Of a stretch of DNA of 64,000 nucleotides, positions 27,413 through 38,326 are shown one piece after another. The notes beneath the pieces were generated by a model. The model was not told the origin of the DNA and did not search any database. It saw only the letters and a list, made by a program, of their open reading frames with translations. The DNA comes from Anaerovorax sp. IOR16 (GTDB lineage Bacteria > Bacillota > Clostridia > Peptostreptococcales > Anaerovoracaceae). The position numbers and the translations under genes are program-made. The number at the start of each line of letters is the position of its first letter. Within the stretch, counting starts at the first letter, position 1. Location: the NCBI RefSeq assembly GCF_017168145.1, contig NZ_JADQTL010000010.1, positions 186,001-250,000 of the forward strand, given 5' to 3'.

Positions 27413-28921
27413 TTATAGCGGTTTCATTGTAGGGAATAAAATAATATCACGAATGGACGGTGAATCCGTCATTAATATAATCATTCGGTCGATACCAATA
27501 CCCAAACCTCCGGTTGGAGGAAGTCCTACTTCCAATGCATTAACAAAGTCTTCGTCCATAGGATGTGCTTCATCATCGCCGCCTTCAAGTTGAGCCTGCT
27601 GATCTTTGAATCTCTGATACTGATCAATTGGGTCATTTAACTCGGAAAATGCATTTGCTACTTCCCAAGTGTTGATGTATGCTTCAAATCTTCTTGTGAT
27701 TCTAGGATCTTTCGGATCTCTTTTCGCAAGCGGAGATATTTCAACAGGATGTCCTGTAATAAATACCGGACCATCCAAATATTCTTCACAATGTTCCTCG
27801 AAAAGCTCAGCAATAATTGTCCCTCTTGTCATTGTCTCTGCTTCTTCTGGATCAATTCCATGAGCGATTGCTGCTTTTCTTGCTTCTTCATCCGTTTGTA
27901 TTTCATCAAAATCTACACCAACCCATTTTTTAACAGCTTGTGCCATGTCCAATCTCTGCCAAGGTGGCTGTAAATCAAACTTCTTTCCTTGATATTCAAT
28001 CACGGTCGTGCCGTAAAGTACCTTCGCTACATTTGCAAATACATTTTCGGTAATATCCATCATATCATCCATATCACCATACGCCTGGTATAATTCCATG
28101 GAGGTAAATTCCGGATTGTGGTTACGGTCCATACCTTCATTTCGGAACATTTTTCCCATTTCATAGACACGATCCAAACCACCTACAATAAGCCTTTTTA
28201 AGAATAGCTCGTTGGAAATACGCATTTTCATATCGATATCTAAAGTGTTATGGTGTGTAGAAAACGGACGTGCATTCGCTCCACCCGCAATTGTTGTTAA
28301 AATTGGTGTATCAACTTCCAAAAATCCTCTTTCTTCTTCTAAGAATCTCTTTACTTCATGAATAATCTTAGAACGTAGAATAAAGGTATCTCTCACTTCA
28401 GGATTCACAATTAAATCTACATATCTCTGACGATAACGCATATCTTGGTCTTTTAAACCATGCCATTTATCCGGAAGTGGCTGTAAGGACTTAGATAACA
28501 ATACCAATTCCTTTACTTTAATGGATATCTCTCCATGTCTTGTCTTAAAGACTTCTCCTTTAATTCCAATAATATCACCCAAATCGTATGTTAAAAATAC
28601 TTCATATTCTTCCGGTGTGATGGCATCCTGTCTCACATAGCACTGAATGCGGCCCTGTTTATCCTGAATATCCACAAAGGAAGCTTTTCCCATTTGACGT
28701 TTGGCCATAATACGACCTGCCATAACAACAAATTTTCCTTCCACTTGTTCAAAGTTATCTTTAATATCTTTGCTGTGATGGTCAACATCCCATCTTTCAA
28801 TTAAGAAAGGATTTCTTCCCATATCCTGCAATTTTGTTAACTTTTCACGACGGATTCGAACCTGCTCGCTGTGCTCTTGCTCCTCTGTCTGAGGAGTCAT
28901 TGTGTTCATTTCTTCACTCAT
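27413..28921 (-). CDS. lysS: lysyl-tRNA synthetase, class II
   Basis: 502 residues: OB-fold anticodon domain (about 60-155), catalytic core with motif 2 [20 protein letters not shown] and motif 3 [20 protein letters not shown]. It has the usual short acidic/polar N-terminal extension. It follows greA by 73 bases, the same pairing seen in other Firmicutes. No T-box leader is visible in the gap, so control is probably from the greA promoter. Confidence 0.97.
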   Translation of the reverse strand: MSEEMNTMTPQTEEQEHSEQVRIRREKLTKLQDMGRNPFLIERWDVDHHSKDIKDNFEQVEGKFVVMAGRIMAKRQMGKASFVDIQDKQGRIQCYVRQDAITPEEYEVFLTYDLGDIIGIKGEVFKTRHGEISIKVKELVLLSKSLQPLPDKWHGLKDQDMRYRQRYVDLIVNPEVRDTFILRSKIIHEVKRFLEEERGFLEVDTPILTTIAGGANARPFSTHHNTLDIDMKMRISNELFLKRLIVGGLDRVYEMGKMFRNEGMDRNHNPEFTSMELYQAYGDMDDMMDITENVFANVAKVLYGTTVIEYQGKKFDLQPPWQRLDMAQAVKKWVGVDFDEIQTDEEARKAAIAHGIDPEEAETMTRGTIIAELFEEHCEEYLDGPVFITGHPVEISPLAKRDPKDPRITRRFEAYINTWEVANAFSELNDPIDQYQRFKDQQAQLEGGDDEAHPMDEDFVNALEVGLPPTGGLGIGIDRMIILMTDSPSIRDIILFPTMKPL

Positions 28922-28994
28922 AAATGCCCTCTTTCCCGGATATTACAAAATATCCCTTTGTCTATTGTATTTTTTAAGTCTATTGTATTTTTTA

Positions 28995-29468
28995 TTATTT
29001 GGTAATTTCCATAATTTTATAACGAATCAAACCGATTTCAGCTTGAACTTCAGCAACATCACCAACTGCTTTTCCAAGCAGTGCTTTTCCGACCTTAGAC
29101 TCGTTGGAAATTCTTCCTTCAAAAGGATCTGCTTCTGTAGATCCAACAATACTGAACTCCATAACTTCCCCTTCATCCAAGTCCTTTACTTTAACCTTTA
29201 ATCCTAAATTAACATGTTCTCCAGTTAATTCAGAATCATTAATAATCTTACCCTTTCGGATCATATTTTCCAATTTTAATATCTTTTCTTCTAATTCAGC
29301 TTGTTCATTTTTCGCAGCGTCATATTCAGAGTTCTCAGAAATGTCTCCATAGGAAATGGCTTCCTTGATACGCTCCGCAACCTCAGCTCTTCTTACCGAA
29401 ACCAATTCCTCATGCTCTGCTACAATTTTATCATAGCCTTCTTTGGTTAATAAGATTTCATCTGCCAT
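28995..29468 (-). CDS. greA: transcription elongation factor GreA
   Basis: Rescues backtracked RNA polymerase by stimulating transcript cleavage. It has 157 residues: N-terminal coiled coil (about 1-78) with the acidic tip region RIKEAISYGDISENSEYD, then an FKBP-like C-terminal domain. Start ATG behind AAAAGGAG. It heads greA-lysS-asnS from a perfect TTGACA-N17-TATAAT promoter. Confidence 0.97.
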   Translation of the reverse strand: MADEILLTKEGYDKIVAEHEELVSVRRAEVAERIKEAISYGDISENSEYDAAKNEQAELEEKILKLENMIRKGKIINDSELTGEHVNLGLKVKVKDLDEGEVMEFSIVGSTEADPFEGRISNESKVGKALLGKAVGDVAEVQAEIGLIRYKIMEITK

Positions 29469-29597
29469 AGCATGTTCTCCTTTTCTACTCTTATAATTTT
29501 CGCATATTTACTAATTCTATGCTCTTTTATTTTCCTTATGATAAAATCAGCCATATTCTTTTTGCTGGTTTACACCCAGCGATTCAATATTCATAAA

Positions 29598-29626
29598 ATT
29601 ATAAATCAAATGTGAAAGTTTGTCAA
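29598..29626 (-). promoter_or_regulatory. greA-lysS-asnS promoter
   Basis: TTGACA (29621-29626), 17-base spacer, TATAAT (29598-29603): all 12 positions consensus, with the -35 touching the dusB stop codon. The leader of about 120 bases has a CTGG/CCAG hairpin (GCTGGGTGTAAACCAGC) near 29565-29580. Confidence 0.88.
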
Positions 29627-30628
29627 TTAAATGTTCCGGCGCTTAAAATTCTCAAGTAATTCCAGTAATTGCTTCGCTTCTTGTATCTCATTTACCTGCC
29701 TCCGAATTTCTGCTGAACCGTATACACCCTTTAAATACCAACCCACATGTTTACGCATTTCTCTTACCGCAGCATACTCACCTTTTTCTGCTAAAAGATC
29801 CGTCAGTTGCTTTTTTATCGTGTCTACTTTTTCTTCAAACGAAGGTGCCTCTGGCAGAGATTCTCCATTCCAAAGCGCTAGAGCTTCTTTGAAAATCCAT
29901 GGATTTCCAAGTGCACCTCGAGCAATCATTACAAAATCACATCCGGTTTCTTCCATCATCCGTATGGCATCCTCCCCGCAAAAGATGTCACCATTTCCAA
30001 TCACAGGGATTCCTACTGCATTTTTTACTTCTTTTATATATGCCCAATCAGCCTTTCCGGTATAAAATTGCTCTCGGGTTCTTCCATGAACTGCAATGGC
30101 AGAAGCTCCTGCTTTTTCCATTGCTTCTGCAAAGGCAACGACATTTTTTGTCTTCTCATCCCATCCAATTCGTGTTTTTACTGTAACAGGCTTCCCTGCA
30201 TTTGCAACCGCTGCTTCCACAAGCTGTACAGCAAGTTCAACATCCTTTAACAATGCTGCGCCTTCCCCATTCTTTACTACTTTAGGGACTGGACATCCCA
30301 TATTGATGTCAAGCAAGCAATTGTCACGTTCCGCCAGTGTTTTCGCTGTGATTTCCATAATCTTTGGGTCGGCACCAAAAACCTGAAAGGCCACGGGCTT
30401 TTCCTCATCGTAAATACGAAGTAGGCGCTCTGTGGCTTTGTCATTATAGAAAAGTCCTTTCCCACTGACCATTTCAGAATATACAAGGCCTGCGCCCTGT
30501 TTTTTACAAAGGCTTCGAAAAGCTCCGTCTGTAATTCCCGCAAGTGGTGCCAGAAAAAAGGGATTTTCAAATGAGACAGAGCCTATGCTTAATTTTTTAT
30601 TTTTATTTACTTTCAAAATCTTCACCAA
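29627..30628 (-). CDS. dusB: tRNA-dihydrouridine synthase B
   Basis: FMN-dependent enzyme reducing uridines of the tRNA D-loop. It has 333 residues in a TIM barrel. NMGCPVPKV has the catalytic Cys near 110; AFQVFGADP and VKTRIGWD are flavin and substrate motifs; VIGNGDI and MIARGALGNPW are the FMN-phosphate region. It sits 6 bases after coaX, at the end of the tilS-ftsH-coaX run. Position specificity (U20/U17) is inferred from family resemblance. Confidence 0.93.
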   Translation of the reverse strand: MVKILKVNKNKKLSIGSVSFENPFFLAPLAGITDGAFRSLCKKQGAGLVYSEMVSGKGLFYNDKATERLLRIYDEEKPVAFQVFGADPKIMEITAKTLAERDNCLLDINMGCPVPKVVKNGEGAALLKDVELAVQLVEAAVANAGKPVTVKTRIGWDEKTKNVVAFAEAMEKAGASAIAVHGRTREQFYTGKADWAYIKEVKNAVGIPVIGNGDIFCGEDAIRMMEETGCDFVMIARGALGNPWIFKEALALWNGESLPEAPSFEEKVDTIKKQLTDLLAEKGEYAAVREMRKHVGWYLKGVYGSAEIRRQVNEIQEAKQLLELLENFKRRNI

Positions 30629-30634
30629 TACCCA

Positions 30635-31453
30635 CTATCCGTGGTGCTTGCCTTTTCCATTTCCATGAGAACAACGATTTTTCTCATAAATAATTTTAAG
30701 ACCCTCTAACGTTAACATTTTATCTACGTAATCAATACAGTCAATGCCACTTTCAATCAACGTTGCAAGTCCCCCTGTAGCAACAACAATTGGTTCACGC
30801 TCACTTTCACAGCATTCCTTCAACTCTTTTTTCATTCTTTTTACGATATAATCAACGACTCCCATATGTCCATAGACCAAACCGGATTGCATACTCTCAT
30901 TGGTATTTTTACAAATGGTATGCCCAGGCTCTTCTAATTCTACACGAGGCAGCTTTGAAGTTTTCTCAAATAAAGCATCGGAAGAAATCTTAATTCCGGG
31001 AGCAATTGTCCCTCCCAAGTATTCGGATTTGTCCGAAACCGCACAAAAAGTCGTAGCTGTTCCAAAATCAATAATTACTAAAGGACCGCCATACTTTGCC
31101 AAAGCAGCTACCGCATTTACAATACGATCAGCTCCGACTTGCTTTGGATTATCATATTTTACAATCAGTCCGGTTTTAATCCCCGGTCCGATCACAATGG
31201 CACGTTTGTTAAAGTATTTTTGCGACAGATGCTGTAGCGTATAAAGAATGGACGGAACTACTGTAGAAATAATCACATCACGTACTTCCGATATATCAAG
31301 CCCTTCATATGCAAAAAGTTGATTGATAACCATTCCGTATTCATCTGCACTCTTATCTTTGTCTGTTTCCATTCTCCAATTCTGGATCAAATCACCGTCT
31401 TTAAAAACACCAAGTACGATGTTTGTATTTCCCACGTCGAATGCTAATAACAT
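30635..31453 (-). CDS. coaX: type III pantothenate kinase
   Basis: First step of coenzyme A synthesis. It has 272 residues with the ASKHA fold: DVGNTN (phosphate 1) at 6-11, [16 protein letters not shown] near 104-120, and DFGTATTF (phosphate 2) near 130. Length is family-typical; the C terminus is a basic/His tail. It lies next to ftsH and tilS in Bacillus too, though here a regulator gene sits between ftsH and coaX. Confidence 0.95.
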   Translation of the reverse strand: MLLAFDVGNTNIVLGVFKDGDLIQNWRMETDKDKSADEYGMVINQLFAYEGLDISEVRDVIISTVVPSILYTLQHLSQKYFNKRAIVIGPGIKTGLIVKYDNPKQVGADRIVNAVAALAKYGGPLVIIDFGTATTFCAVSDKSEYLGGTIAPGIKISSDALFEKTSKLPRVELEEPGHTICKNTNESMQSGLVYGHMGVVDYIVKRMKKELKECCESEREPIVVATGGLATLIESGIDCIDYVDKMLTLEGLKIIYEKNRCSHGNGKGKHHG

Positions 31454-31484
31454 TTACTAGTTCTCCTTTAATTTCTGAAAGTAT

Positions 31485-32654
31485 TTATAACGATTTTACC
31501 ATTTTTTCAATTCGACTCACTGCCAATGCCATCATCAAACCAGGTACAATCGTATTGCCAGTAATGTCTACACCCAAAATTTCTTTGATTCGTTTTAATC
31601 GATACTGTACTGTATTTGTGTGAATATCCATAAGGCGAGAGGTTTTCGCTGTATTTAGACCTGCATCCAAAACGAAGGATTCTAACGTGTCCAACAACTG
31701 TTTTGCTTTTGTCTCTCCTGCACTTTTTAACGGTTTCAGTAAATCCAAATAATTCTTTTTCACTTGTCCACCTTTTAGTGAGATGTTCACACAATCCGAA
31801 GCAAGCGCTAGTTCATACTTAGAAAAGGCTCGTTTCTGCGGAAAAATAAGTTGAATGAATGGTTCCGTCTCATTGATAATTTGAAATGCACTTCCAGCAT
31901 CCTCAATACCATCAATTCCATTAAAATAAAAGATTTTTTTTGCGCCAACTCCTGCAAGTTGTTTGGCTAACTTCTTCCACTCTTCTTCTCCTATTTGAAT
32001 CGCATCTGCATTAGAAAGCAAAACACCGCAAATTTCATCTCCCTCTGCAATTTTTAAACTATGAATTTCATATTCTTTTTCAAAATTAGCTAAAATTTTC
32101 AAACCAGCATCCTTGTCCACTTCAGGAATATCATAAATTCCTTCAATCTTCGCATCACTGAATTCTGCTTCAGACTTTAAGCTGTAAGCTAGACTCTTGT
32201 TGCCCCTACGGAGTGCTTTAATAAATTCTGCAGTCAAATCACGTTCCGGCGAATATTTCCACATTCCCATTGCCAACTCAATAATTTCCGCAAGCTTCGC
32301 AATTTCTTCCTGCGAATAAGATTCATCATTGTCAACTAGCATTAAATAATGACGAATGCCATTGATGCTAACCGGCCCCCAATAAGTAAGCACACCATTT
32401 ACATCCACACGGGTATTAATCTGATTTTTATCCACATCTTTTTCAATCCCATGCCGGATGGCATCCTCAATTGTGGCTCGATGCTGTGTTTCAACTGAAA
32501 AAACGGTATTAAAATCTTGGCTAAACAAAACAATTTGAAAATTATTGTTGATCGCTGCTTCTCTTGCTGCAGATTGAAAACTACTGTGTTTTTCAAAATT
32601 CAACAAGTGATAAATCGTATTGCTAATTAAACTGTTGGAAAACGTTTCCCTCAT
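31485..32654 (-). CDS. CdaR/PucR-type helix-turn-helix regulator
   Basis: 389-residue transcription regulator. The C-terminal HTH_30 domain (about 320-385) reads GLNTAKTSRLMDIHTNTVQYRLKRIKEILG. The central region resembles the GGDEF-like domain of CdaR proteins; the N-terminal sensor (1-150, GAF-like at best) is not assigned. The product has no clear link to its neighbours ftsH and coaX, which are usually adjacent or near each other. Start ATG behind AAGGGGG. A CGCAGGG/CCCTGCG hairpin (32684-32702) in the gap after ftsH may reduce read-through. Confidence 0.82.
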   Translation of the reverse strand: MRETFSNSLISNTIYHLLNFEKHSSFQSAAREAAINNNFQIVLFSQDFNTVFSVETQHRATIEDAIRHGIEKDVDKNQINTRVDVNGVLTYWGPVSINGIRHYLMLVDNDESYSQEEIAKLAEIIELAMGMWKYSPERDLTAEFIKALRRGNKSLAYSLKSEAEFSDAKIEGIYDIPEVDKDAGLKILANFEKEYEIHSLKIAEGDEICGVLLSNADAIQIGEEEWKKLAKQLAGVGAKKIFYFNGIDGIEDAGSAFQIINETEPFIQLIFPQKRAFSKYELALASDCVNISLKGGQVKKNYLDLLKPLKSAGETKAKQLLDTLESFVLDAGLNTAKTSRLMDIHTNTVQYRLKRIKEILGVDITGNTIVPGLMMALAVSRIEKMVKSL

Positions 32655-32711
32655 TAAAAATGCCCCCTTACAGACACGAAACGCAGGGATTTCCCCTGCG
32701 CCTCAGATCCA

Positions 32712-34724
32712 CTATTCTTCGTCATCAGAGTCAGCGTCATCTACCATTTCTTTCAGTTCGGATTGCTCTTCACTCGATTCCTCAATGGCTGGTTCTGTGT
32801 CGTTTAAAGTTTCCTCCACATCCCATGCGGCCTCTTTTGCTTCTTCCTTATCCGCTTCTGCCTTTACCTGTTCCATATCTCGAACTTCCTTGATAATCTC
32901 TTCAGAAGTCTTATCTCCACTGAACAAATCTTCAAATTGAGTACCATCTAAGGTTTCAATTTCAAGCAGCACATGCGCTACTTGGTGAAGTTTCTCCATA
33001 TTCTCGTTTAATATCTGCTCAACCTTTTCAAACTGCGCTTCTACAATCGTCCTTATCTCATGGTCAATTCTTGAAGCAACTTCCTCGGAGTAATTCTTCT
33101 TAGAAGTAAAATCTCTTCCTAAGAAAACTTCATCCGATTCACTGTAGCTAACTGGTCCAAGCTCATCACTCATACCATACTTCGTAATCATACCTCTTGC
33201 AATATTCGTTGCACGTTCCAAGTCATTGCTAGCACCAGTACTGATGTCATTTAACGTAAGCTTTTCAGCAACACGGCCACCGAGGAGATGAGCAATCTGC
33301 TCTTCCATATCCGTTTTGGTCATATAGTATTTGTCTTCCTTTGGTAAAATCATCGTAAAACCACCAGCTCTGCCTCTCGGCATAATGGTAATTTGATGAA
33401 CCGGGTCCGTATGAGGAAGTACTCTCGCAACGATTGCGTGTCCGGCTTCATGAAATGCAGTTAACTTACGTTCTGCTTCACTAATTACTCTGCTTTTCTT
33501 TTCCGGACCTGCAATTACTTTTGTAATCGCCTCTTCAATATCTGCCATGTGTATTTTACTGCCATTTCTTCTTGCAGTAAGCAAAGCTGCTTCATTCAAT
33601 AAATTTTCAATGTCCGCTGGAGTAAATCCAGGTGTTCTTCTTGCTAATACCTTAGGGTCAACTGTTTCATCAAGCGGCTTATTTTTCGCATGCACTTTGA
33701 AAATTGCCTCTCTGCCCTTAATATCCGGTACTCCTATTACAACCTGACGGTCAAAACGTCCCGGTCTTAAAATCGCTGGATCCAATACATCCGGTCGGTT
33801 GGTTGCTGCAAGAATAATGATTCCTTCATTTACGCCAAATCCATCCATTTCAACTAAAAGTTGATTTAACGTTTGTTCTCTTTCATCATTTCCACCGCCA
33901 ATTCCAGCGCCTCTTCTTCTTCCAACCGCATCAATTTCATCGATAAAAACAATACACGGCGAATTTTTCTTTGCTTGCTCAAACAGATCTCTAACACGGG
34001 AAGCACCGACACCTACAAACATTTCTACAAAGTCAGAACCACTGATTGTAAAAAACGGTACACCTGCTTCTCCTGCTGCAGCTTTTGATAAATAGGTCTT
34101 TCCAGTTCCTGGAGGACCGACAAGCAATATCCCCTTTGGAATTCTAGCTCCTAAGCTTACATATTTTTTGGGATTTTTTAAGAAGTCAACAACTTCTGTT
34201 AATTCCTCTTTTTCTTCATCCAACCCAGCCACATCAGCAAAGGTTACTTTTTTCATATCTTCTTCTTTATGAAGACGCGCTCGGCTCTTACCAAAGGTCA
34301 TTACACCTTTTCCTCCGCCTTGCCCCTGATTCATAAATGAAAACCAGAAAAAAGCGAAGATTACAATCATTACAAGCGTAGGCAGCAGATTCCAAATCCA
34401 TCCGGAATTATCCGGTTTTACACTTGGTACTTTTAATATTCCCTCAGCGGCCTGCGGCATAACATAGGTCTGGCTAACCTGCATCAACTCATAAGGAGTT
34501 GGTGCATAAGCACTTACTATGGTTCCATTTTTCAAGGTTCCCTTAAGGTGTGTGTCCTTTATCGTCAACTCGGTTACCTGTTGTTTTTCCAAATAGGTTA
34601 CCATCTCTGAAAACTCAATCGATTTAATCTCTTTTGCTGGCACTCCTTTATATACCCATGCCATCACAACTACTATGACAAAGATTAGTAAGTATATCCC
34701 AACATTTTTTGCTGTTCTATTCAA
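32712..34724 (-). CDS. ftsH: ATP-dependent zinc metalloprotease FtsH
   Basis: Membrane AAA+ protease for quality control. It has 670 residues: TM1 about 9-25, extracytoplasmic domain, TM2 about 111-131, Walker A GPPGTGKT at 203-210, [11 protein letters not shown], second region of homology with [21 protein letters not shown], and zinc site HEAGH at 425-429. The tail (610-670) is a long acidic Glu/Asp-rich extension, more extreme than usual. It follows tilS by 67 bases; hpt, commonly between them, is absent. Confidence 0.97.
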   Translation of the reverse strand: MNRTAKNVGIYLLIFVIVVVMAWVYKGVPAKEIKSIEFSEMVTYLEKQQVTELTIKDTHLKGTLKNGTIVSAYAPTPYELMQVSQTYVMPQAAEGILKVPSVKPDNSGWIWNLLPTLVMIVIFAFFWFSFMNQGQGGGKGVMTFGKSRARLHKEEDMKKVTFADVAGLDEEKEELTEVVDFLKNPKKYVSLGARIPKGILLVGPPGTGKTYLSKAAAGEAGVPFFTISGSDFVEMFVGVGASRVRDLFEQAKKNSPCIVFIDEIDAVGRRRGAGIGGGNDEREQTLNQLLVEMDGFGVNEGIIILAATNRPDVLDPAILRPGRFDRQVVIGVPDIKGREAIFKVHAKNKPLDETVDPKVLARRTPGFTPADIENLLNEAALLTARRNGSKIHMADIEEAITKVIAGPEKKSRVISEAERKLTAFHEAGHAIVARVLPHTDPVHQITIMPRGRAGGFTMILPKEDKYYMTKTDMEEQIAHLLGGRVAEKLTLNDISTGASNDLERATNIARGMITKYGMSDELGPVSYSESDEVFLGRDFTSKKNYSEEVASRIDHEIRTIVEAQFEKVEQILNENMEKLHQVAHVLLEIETLDGTQFEDLFSGDKTSEEIIKEVRDMEQVKAEADKEEAKEAAWDVEETLNDTEPAIEESSEEQSELKEMVDDADSDDEE

Positions 34725-34791
34725 TTTAATATTGTTCCTCCTACCTCTTAACTTTTCATTTTCTAATTACACTCAGTAATGCTTTATTTTA

Positions 34792-36264
34792 TCATATTCT
34801 TTCATCGTATTCAAGCAAAAGGATGACTTCTGATTTCTCGGTCACCTTGTAGTTTTCATTGGTTGCTTCTCCGATAATCCAAAGAATTTCTGATCCGCAT
34901 GCAACCAAAGGTATTTTATCACGTAATTCTTTCGGAATTTTCCGATCAACAAAATAGTTTTGTAGTTTTTTTGTACCTTTCATTCCAAATGGGCGTAAAA
35001 AATCGCCTGGCTTTCTTGTACGAAGTACCAACGGCATTCCAGTTGCTTTTACAGCATTATAATCAAAAGCTCGTTTATTTTTTTCCATTTTTTTTAAATT
35101 CGGAACATCTTCCCACTTCACCAGTTTTTCCTTTAGTTCTCCATTTAATGCATTCTCTTGTATCTGCTTATCCATATAAATTGTTTTATCATTTTTTTTA
35201 TTTTTTAATATGAAATTTTCTTCATATACGATTCCAACTTTGTCATATGCAATTCTTAACCGATAACCATTTGGAAACTCCGCAGTGCTGGGTTGGCTTC
35301 CAGTTTGAATTAAATGATCTGCATGCTCCAAATGAACTGCGGATACATTTTGAAAAAGTCCTTTTTCTTTTAACATTAAAAGTAAAATCCTCTTTCTAAG
35401 TGCCGCAGGTTGTTGCTGCAAACGCTTTAAATCAACAAAAGTCAATTCGGTCTGCATATCGATCTTATCCCCTTTACAACTTTGAAGCTGACAATAATTC
35501 CATGCTTTTTTCGCTTCATCGTTTAAATACGATGCATCTTCAGATACGATTTTAGACAAACGTGTTAAAGCACCAATCACGTTTTGATTAAAATATTGCT
35601 CCATATAAGGAATTAACTCCAAGCGAATTCGATTTCGGGTATACACCGTTTGTAAATTCGTATGATCAATACAAGGATTCAAATGGTTCTCGTTGCAATA
35701 TTGCTCAATCTCTTCTCGAGAAACATCCAAAAGAGGACGAATAACACCATCCTTTCTTTTATATTCAATTCCAATCAATCCATCGAGGCCTGTCCCTCTC
35801 ATAATCCTCATTATTATTGTTTCGGCTTGATCATTTTGATTTTGTGCAACCGCAATCACAACGTCATCAAGAGAATTCTGTCTTTTCAACTCTTCTTCAA
35901 TTCGTTTTTTTTCTTCAAAGAATGCTTGATAGCGTACTCTGCGCCCAGCATCTTCTGTACTTAATCCTTCCTTCTTTGCAAGTTCTCCTACATCACAGGA
36001 AACTACTTTACAAGGGATTTGCATAGAAGCGCATACACGTTCTACAAAAGCTTGATCTCGATCCGCAGCTTCACCACGAAGCTGATGATTTACATGCACT
36101 GCAAAAATTTGTATAAAAAACTCTTTTTTTATTTCTTGTAATACGGATAACAAGCATAATGAATCCGGACCGCCGGAAAATCCTACAACTACTCGAGTTC
36201 CTTCTCGAATTAATTCATGCTCTTTAATTGTATTTTTTACTTTTTGAATGACTTCCATCTTCAC
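34792..36264 (-). CDS. tilS: tRNA(Ile)-lysidine synthetase
   Basis: Modifies C34 of the AUA-reading tRNA-Ile. It has 490 residues: PP-loop SGGPDS near 31-36, TGLDGLIG and RPLLDVSREEIEQYC in the N-terminal domain, and a C-terminal TilS domain (about 405-490) with LRTRKPGDFLRPFGMKGTKK. A complete long-type enzyme. First gene of the tilS-ftsH run, preceded by the spoIIE terminator. Confidence 0.95.
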   Translation of the reverse strand: MKMEVIQKVKNTIKEHELIREGTRVVVGFSGGPDSLCLLSVLQEIKKEFFIQIFAVHVNHQLRGEAADRDQAFVERVCASMQIPCKVVSCDVGELAKKEGLSTEDAGRRVRYQAFFEEKKRIEEELKRQNSLDDVVIAVAQNQNDQAETIIMRIMRGTGLDGLIGIEYKRKDGVIRPLLDVSREEIEQYCNENHLNPCIDHTNLQTVYTRNRIRLELIPYMEQYFNQNVIGALTRLSKIVSEDASYLNDEAKKAWNYCQLQSCKGDKIDMQTELTFVDLKRLQQQPAALRKRILLLMLKEKGLFQNVSAVHLEHADHLIQTGSQPSTAEFPNGYRLRIAYDKVGIVYEENFILKNKKNDKTIYMDKQIQENALNGELKEKLVKWEDVPNLKKMEKNKRAFDYNAVKATGMPLVLRTRKPGDFLRPFGMKGTKKLQNYFVDRKIPKELRDKIPLVACGSEILWIIGEATNENYKVTEKSEVILLLEYDERI

Positions 36265-36300
36265 TCTCCTTTTTAAGAGTCTTCTATTATTAGTTTAACA

Positions 36301-36342
36301 AAAAAAAAAGATTTCTCAAAATAAATTTGAGAAATCTTTTTT
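36301..36342 (-). terminator. terminator after spoIIE
   Basis: AAAAGATTTCTCAAA and its complement around a 5-base loop, with long A and T flanks, in the spoIIE-tilS gap; usable in both directions. Confidence 0.85.
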
Positions 36343-36382
36343 AAAAGGTAAAGAAGGATATTTGGAAAAGAGAATATCCTTG

Positions 36383-38236
36383 TTATAGGATGGTCGTTAC
36401 AATTACAGTCATATCATCACGTTCACGAATCCCACAGCGTTCGACTGCTTTATTAATAATCAAATCCGCTGCTGTTTGCGGATCGGTTGATTTAATTCCG
36501 GCAATCGCTTCTTTGAGCCACAAAAGCCCCAATTCTCCTCGATCCGCTTCTGTAATTCCATCGGAAACAAGAATAATTTGATCGCCTTTTCGTAAGGTGA
36601 CTTCTAAGGATTCAATTGGAATCTGATCAATAATACCGATTGGCAAAGCAGAAACTTTAATCATATCCACCTCATTGCCACGTTTAATAAAAGTTGCAGC
36701 TCCTCCTATTTTAAATAATTTCATTCGCCCTGTATATAAATTCAGCAATGCCAAATCAACTGTAGAAAATATTTCTTCAGTGGATTTTACAAGAAGAATG
36801 GAATTAATGATTTTAAGCGCCAACTCCGCATCAAATCCTGCTTTCATTAAATAATGCAAAGTATTAACCGTTAAAGCACTTTCCTCAGCCGCTTTTTTTC
36901 CCTTTCCCATGCCATCACTGAGAACCATCATATATTCTCCAGGTCGAAACTCTGTACAAAGATAACTGTCTCCTGATATTCCCTCTGCCTTCGCATATGT
37001 GGAAACACCCCTTTGCACACTGTATCGTACAACCTTAGGAATTAAACGTTCCCCTTGTCCAACGGTTTCAATCTCCTCCATCATACCGCCTACTGCTTTT
37101 GCCATGCCCCGAAATTGACACGCCATTACTTGACGACTGTTTTCTGCACTGCGAAGTCTTGCTTCCCCTCGAGATTTTCCGTAAGCCAAAGATAAATATT
37201 GAAACGTATCGTAATAATTTTTAAGCTTTGCTTTCATCTGCTTTTTGGCAACCAATTCATAACGTGCTCCGGGCCTACCGACTTTTGCCAATAGAAGGTC
37301 TACCTTTTGTAAGATTCTACTCGGTATTAATACAAAAATGGCACCGGCCAAAACCGGTTCATACACTGCCATATATAAATCTGGATTTCCTCTAAGAACA
37401 CCAAAACAAAGGCACACTCCCATAAATCCCAGTGCACATAAAATTCGATGTTCCCGACGAAGAACTCCAGCCGTCATTCCACCGCAAGCTAGGATTCCAC
37501 TAATCGAAGGCATCCCATTTGCAAGCCCCATAATCATGAGTCCCCCTACTACACCGCAAACCGCTCCTTCCATAATTCCTAATTTATAACCTATCATAAT
37601 GGATAACAACAAAGCGCCTATGTAAACGGGAGAAAGTTCAAAAATCAATGAAGGAAAAGCCCCTGCAACGAAAACCAAAGCCACAATCGTGACCGTTGCA
37701 ATATTTTCGGCAGTCGACTTCTGTTTGCTTGTATTCTCCTCCATAAGTGTAAACATTCTTGCAAAAATATGTGTAAAAAACAATATGAGAAGTCCTTCTC
37801 CTCCAATCTTTACACCATCGTATAAATAAAAAACTTGACTATTCAAACCATACACAACTTTTATTATTATAGTAATCCCAGCCGCAAACATAGCACGCTT
37901 TGAAAGAGAGAGCCAATTCTTTTTCCAAAAGAAGAAAAACACTCCGCAAACACCAACTGCAAGCAAATCTCCCCAAAGCGGGTATCCAACCTTTTGATTT
38001 GTCAGAAGACTTAAAAGAATAACGGGAAGTACATAAATATTCCCCTTTTCCCGACTCATAAGTAAGGTAACCAGCGCAACCCCACAAGGATACATATAAT
38101 AAAAAAATGAAACTCGTGATACAAAAAAAGCAAATACTAACGTCCCAATTATAGAAAAAATCAACGAGAGATTTTCCCCTTTTATTTTTTGCCTTTCTGC
38201 TAATACCGTTTTTAAATTATCCATGAGCAATTCCAT
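36383..38236 (-). CDS. spoIIE: stage II sporulation protein E
   Basis: Membrane PP2C phosphatase that dephosphorylates SpoIIAA and so activates sigma-F in the forespore. Start at ATG 38234-38236 behind AGGAGG (9-base spacing) gives 617 residues; a longer TTG-started frame to 38359 is rejected because the promoter lies inside it. About ten membrane segments fill 22-310, a short central region follows, and the PP2C domain (about 420-615) has GISGDSY, SDGMGKGKKA and SDGITE metal motifs. It is about 200 residues shorter than the Bacillus protein, mostly in the central oligomerisation region. The position upstream of tilS-ftsH is conserved. Confidence 0.93.
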   Translation of the reverse strand: MELLMDNLKTVLAERQKIKGENLSLIFSIIGTLVFAFFVSRVSFFYYMYPCGVALVTLLMSREKGNIYVLPVILLSLLTNQKVGYPLWGDLLAVGVCGVFFFFWKKNWLSLSKRAMFAAGITIIIKVVYGLNSQVFYLYDGVKIGGEGLLILFFTHIFARMFTLMEENTSKQKSTAENIATVTIVALVFVAGAFPSLIFELSPVYIGALLLSIMIGYKLGIMEGAVCGVVGGLMIMGLANGMPSISGILACGGMTAGVLRREHRILCALGFMGVCLCFGVLRGNPDLYMAVYEPVLAGAIFVLIPSRILQKVDLLLAKVGRPGARYELVAKKQMKAKLKNYYDTFQYLSLAYGKSRGEARLRSAENSRQVMACQFRGMAKAVGGMMEEIETVGQGERLIPKVVRYSVQRGVSTYAKAEGISGDSYLCTEFRPGEYMMVLSDGMGKGKKAAEESALTVNTLHYLMKAGFDAELALKIINSILLVKSTEEIFSTVDLALLNLYTGRMKLFKIGGAATFIKRGNEVDMIKVSALPIGIIDQIPIESLEVTLRKGDQIILVSDGITEADRGELGLLWLKEAIAGIKSTDPQTAADLIINKAVERCGIRERDDMTVIVTTIL

Positions 38237-38293
38237 GTTTTCTTTCCTCCTGTTCCCCTTAATGATTCCATCCAGAACCGAAAGCTTGTCCTC

Positions 38294-38326
38294 AGTATAT
38301 CGAAAAGAAAGTATTTTTTTTGTAAA
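38294..38326 (-). promoter_or_regulatory. spoIIE promoter with 21-bp spacing (Spo0A-type candidate)
   Basis: TTTACA (38321-38326) and TATACT (38294-38299) separated by 21 bases on the minus strand. Such over-long spacing is known from Spo0A-activated sigma-A promoters such as Bacillus spoIIE and spoIIG. Only imperfect 0A-box matches (TTCGATA next to the -10, TGTAAAA over the -35) are visible. Confidence 0.5.

Noticed and set aside
29631-30065. 144-codon plus-strand frame opposite dusB
   Set aside because: Antisense to a conserved enzyme; Ser/Phe-rich composition typical of a shadow frame.
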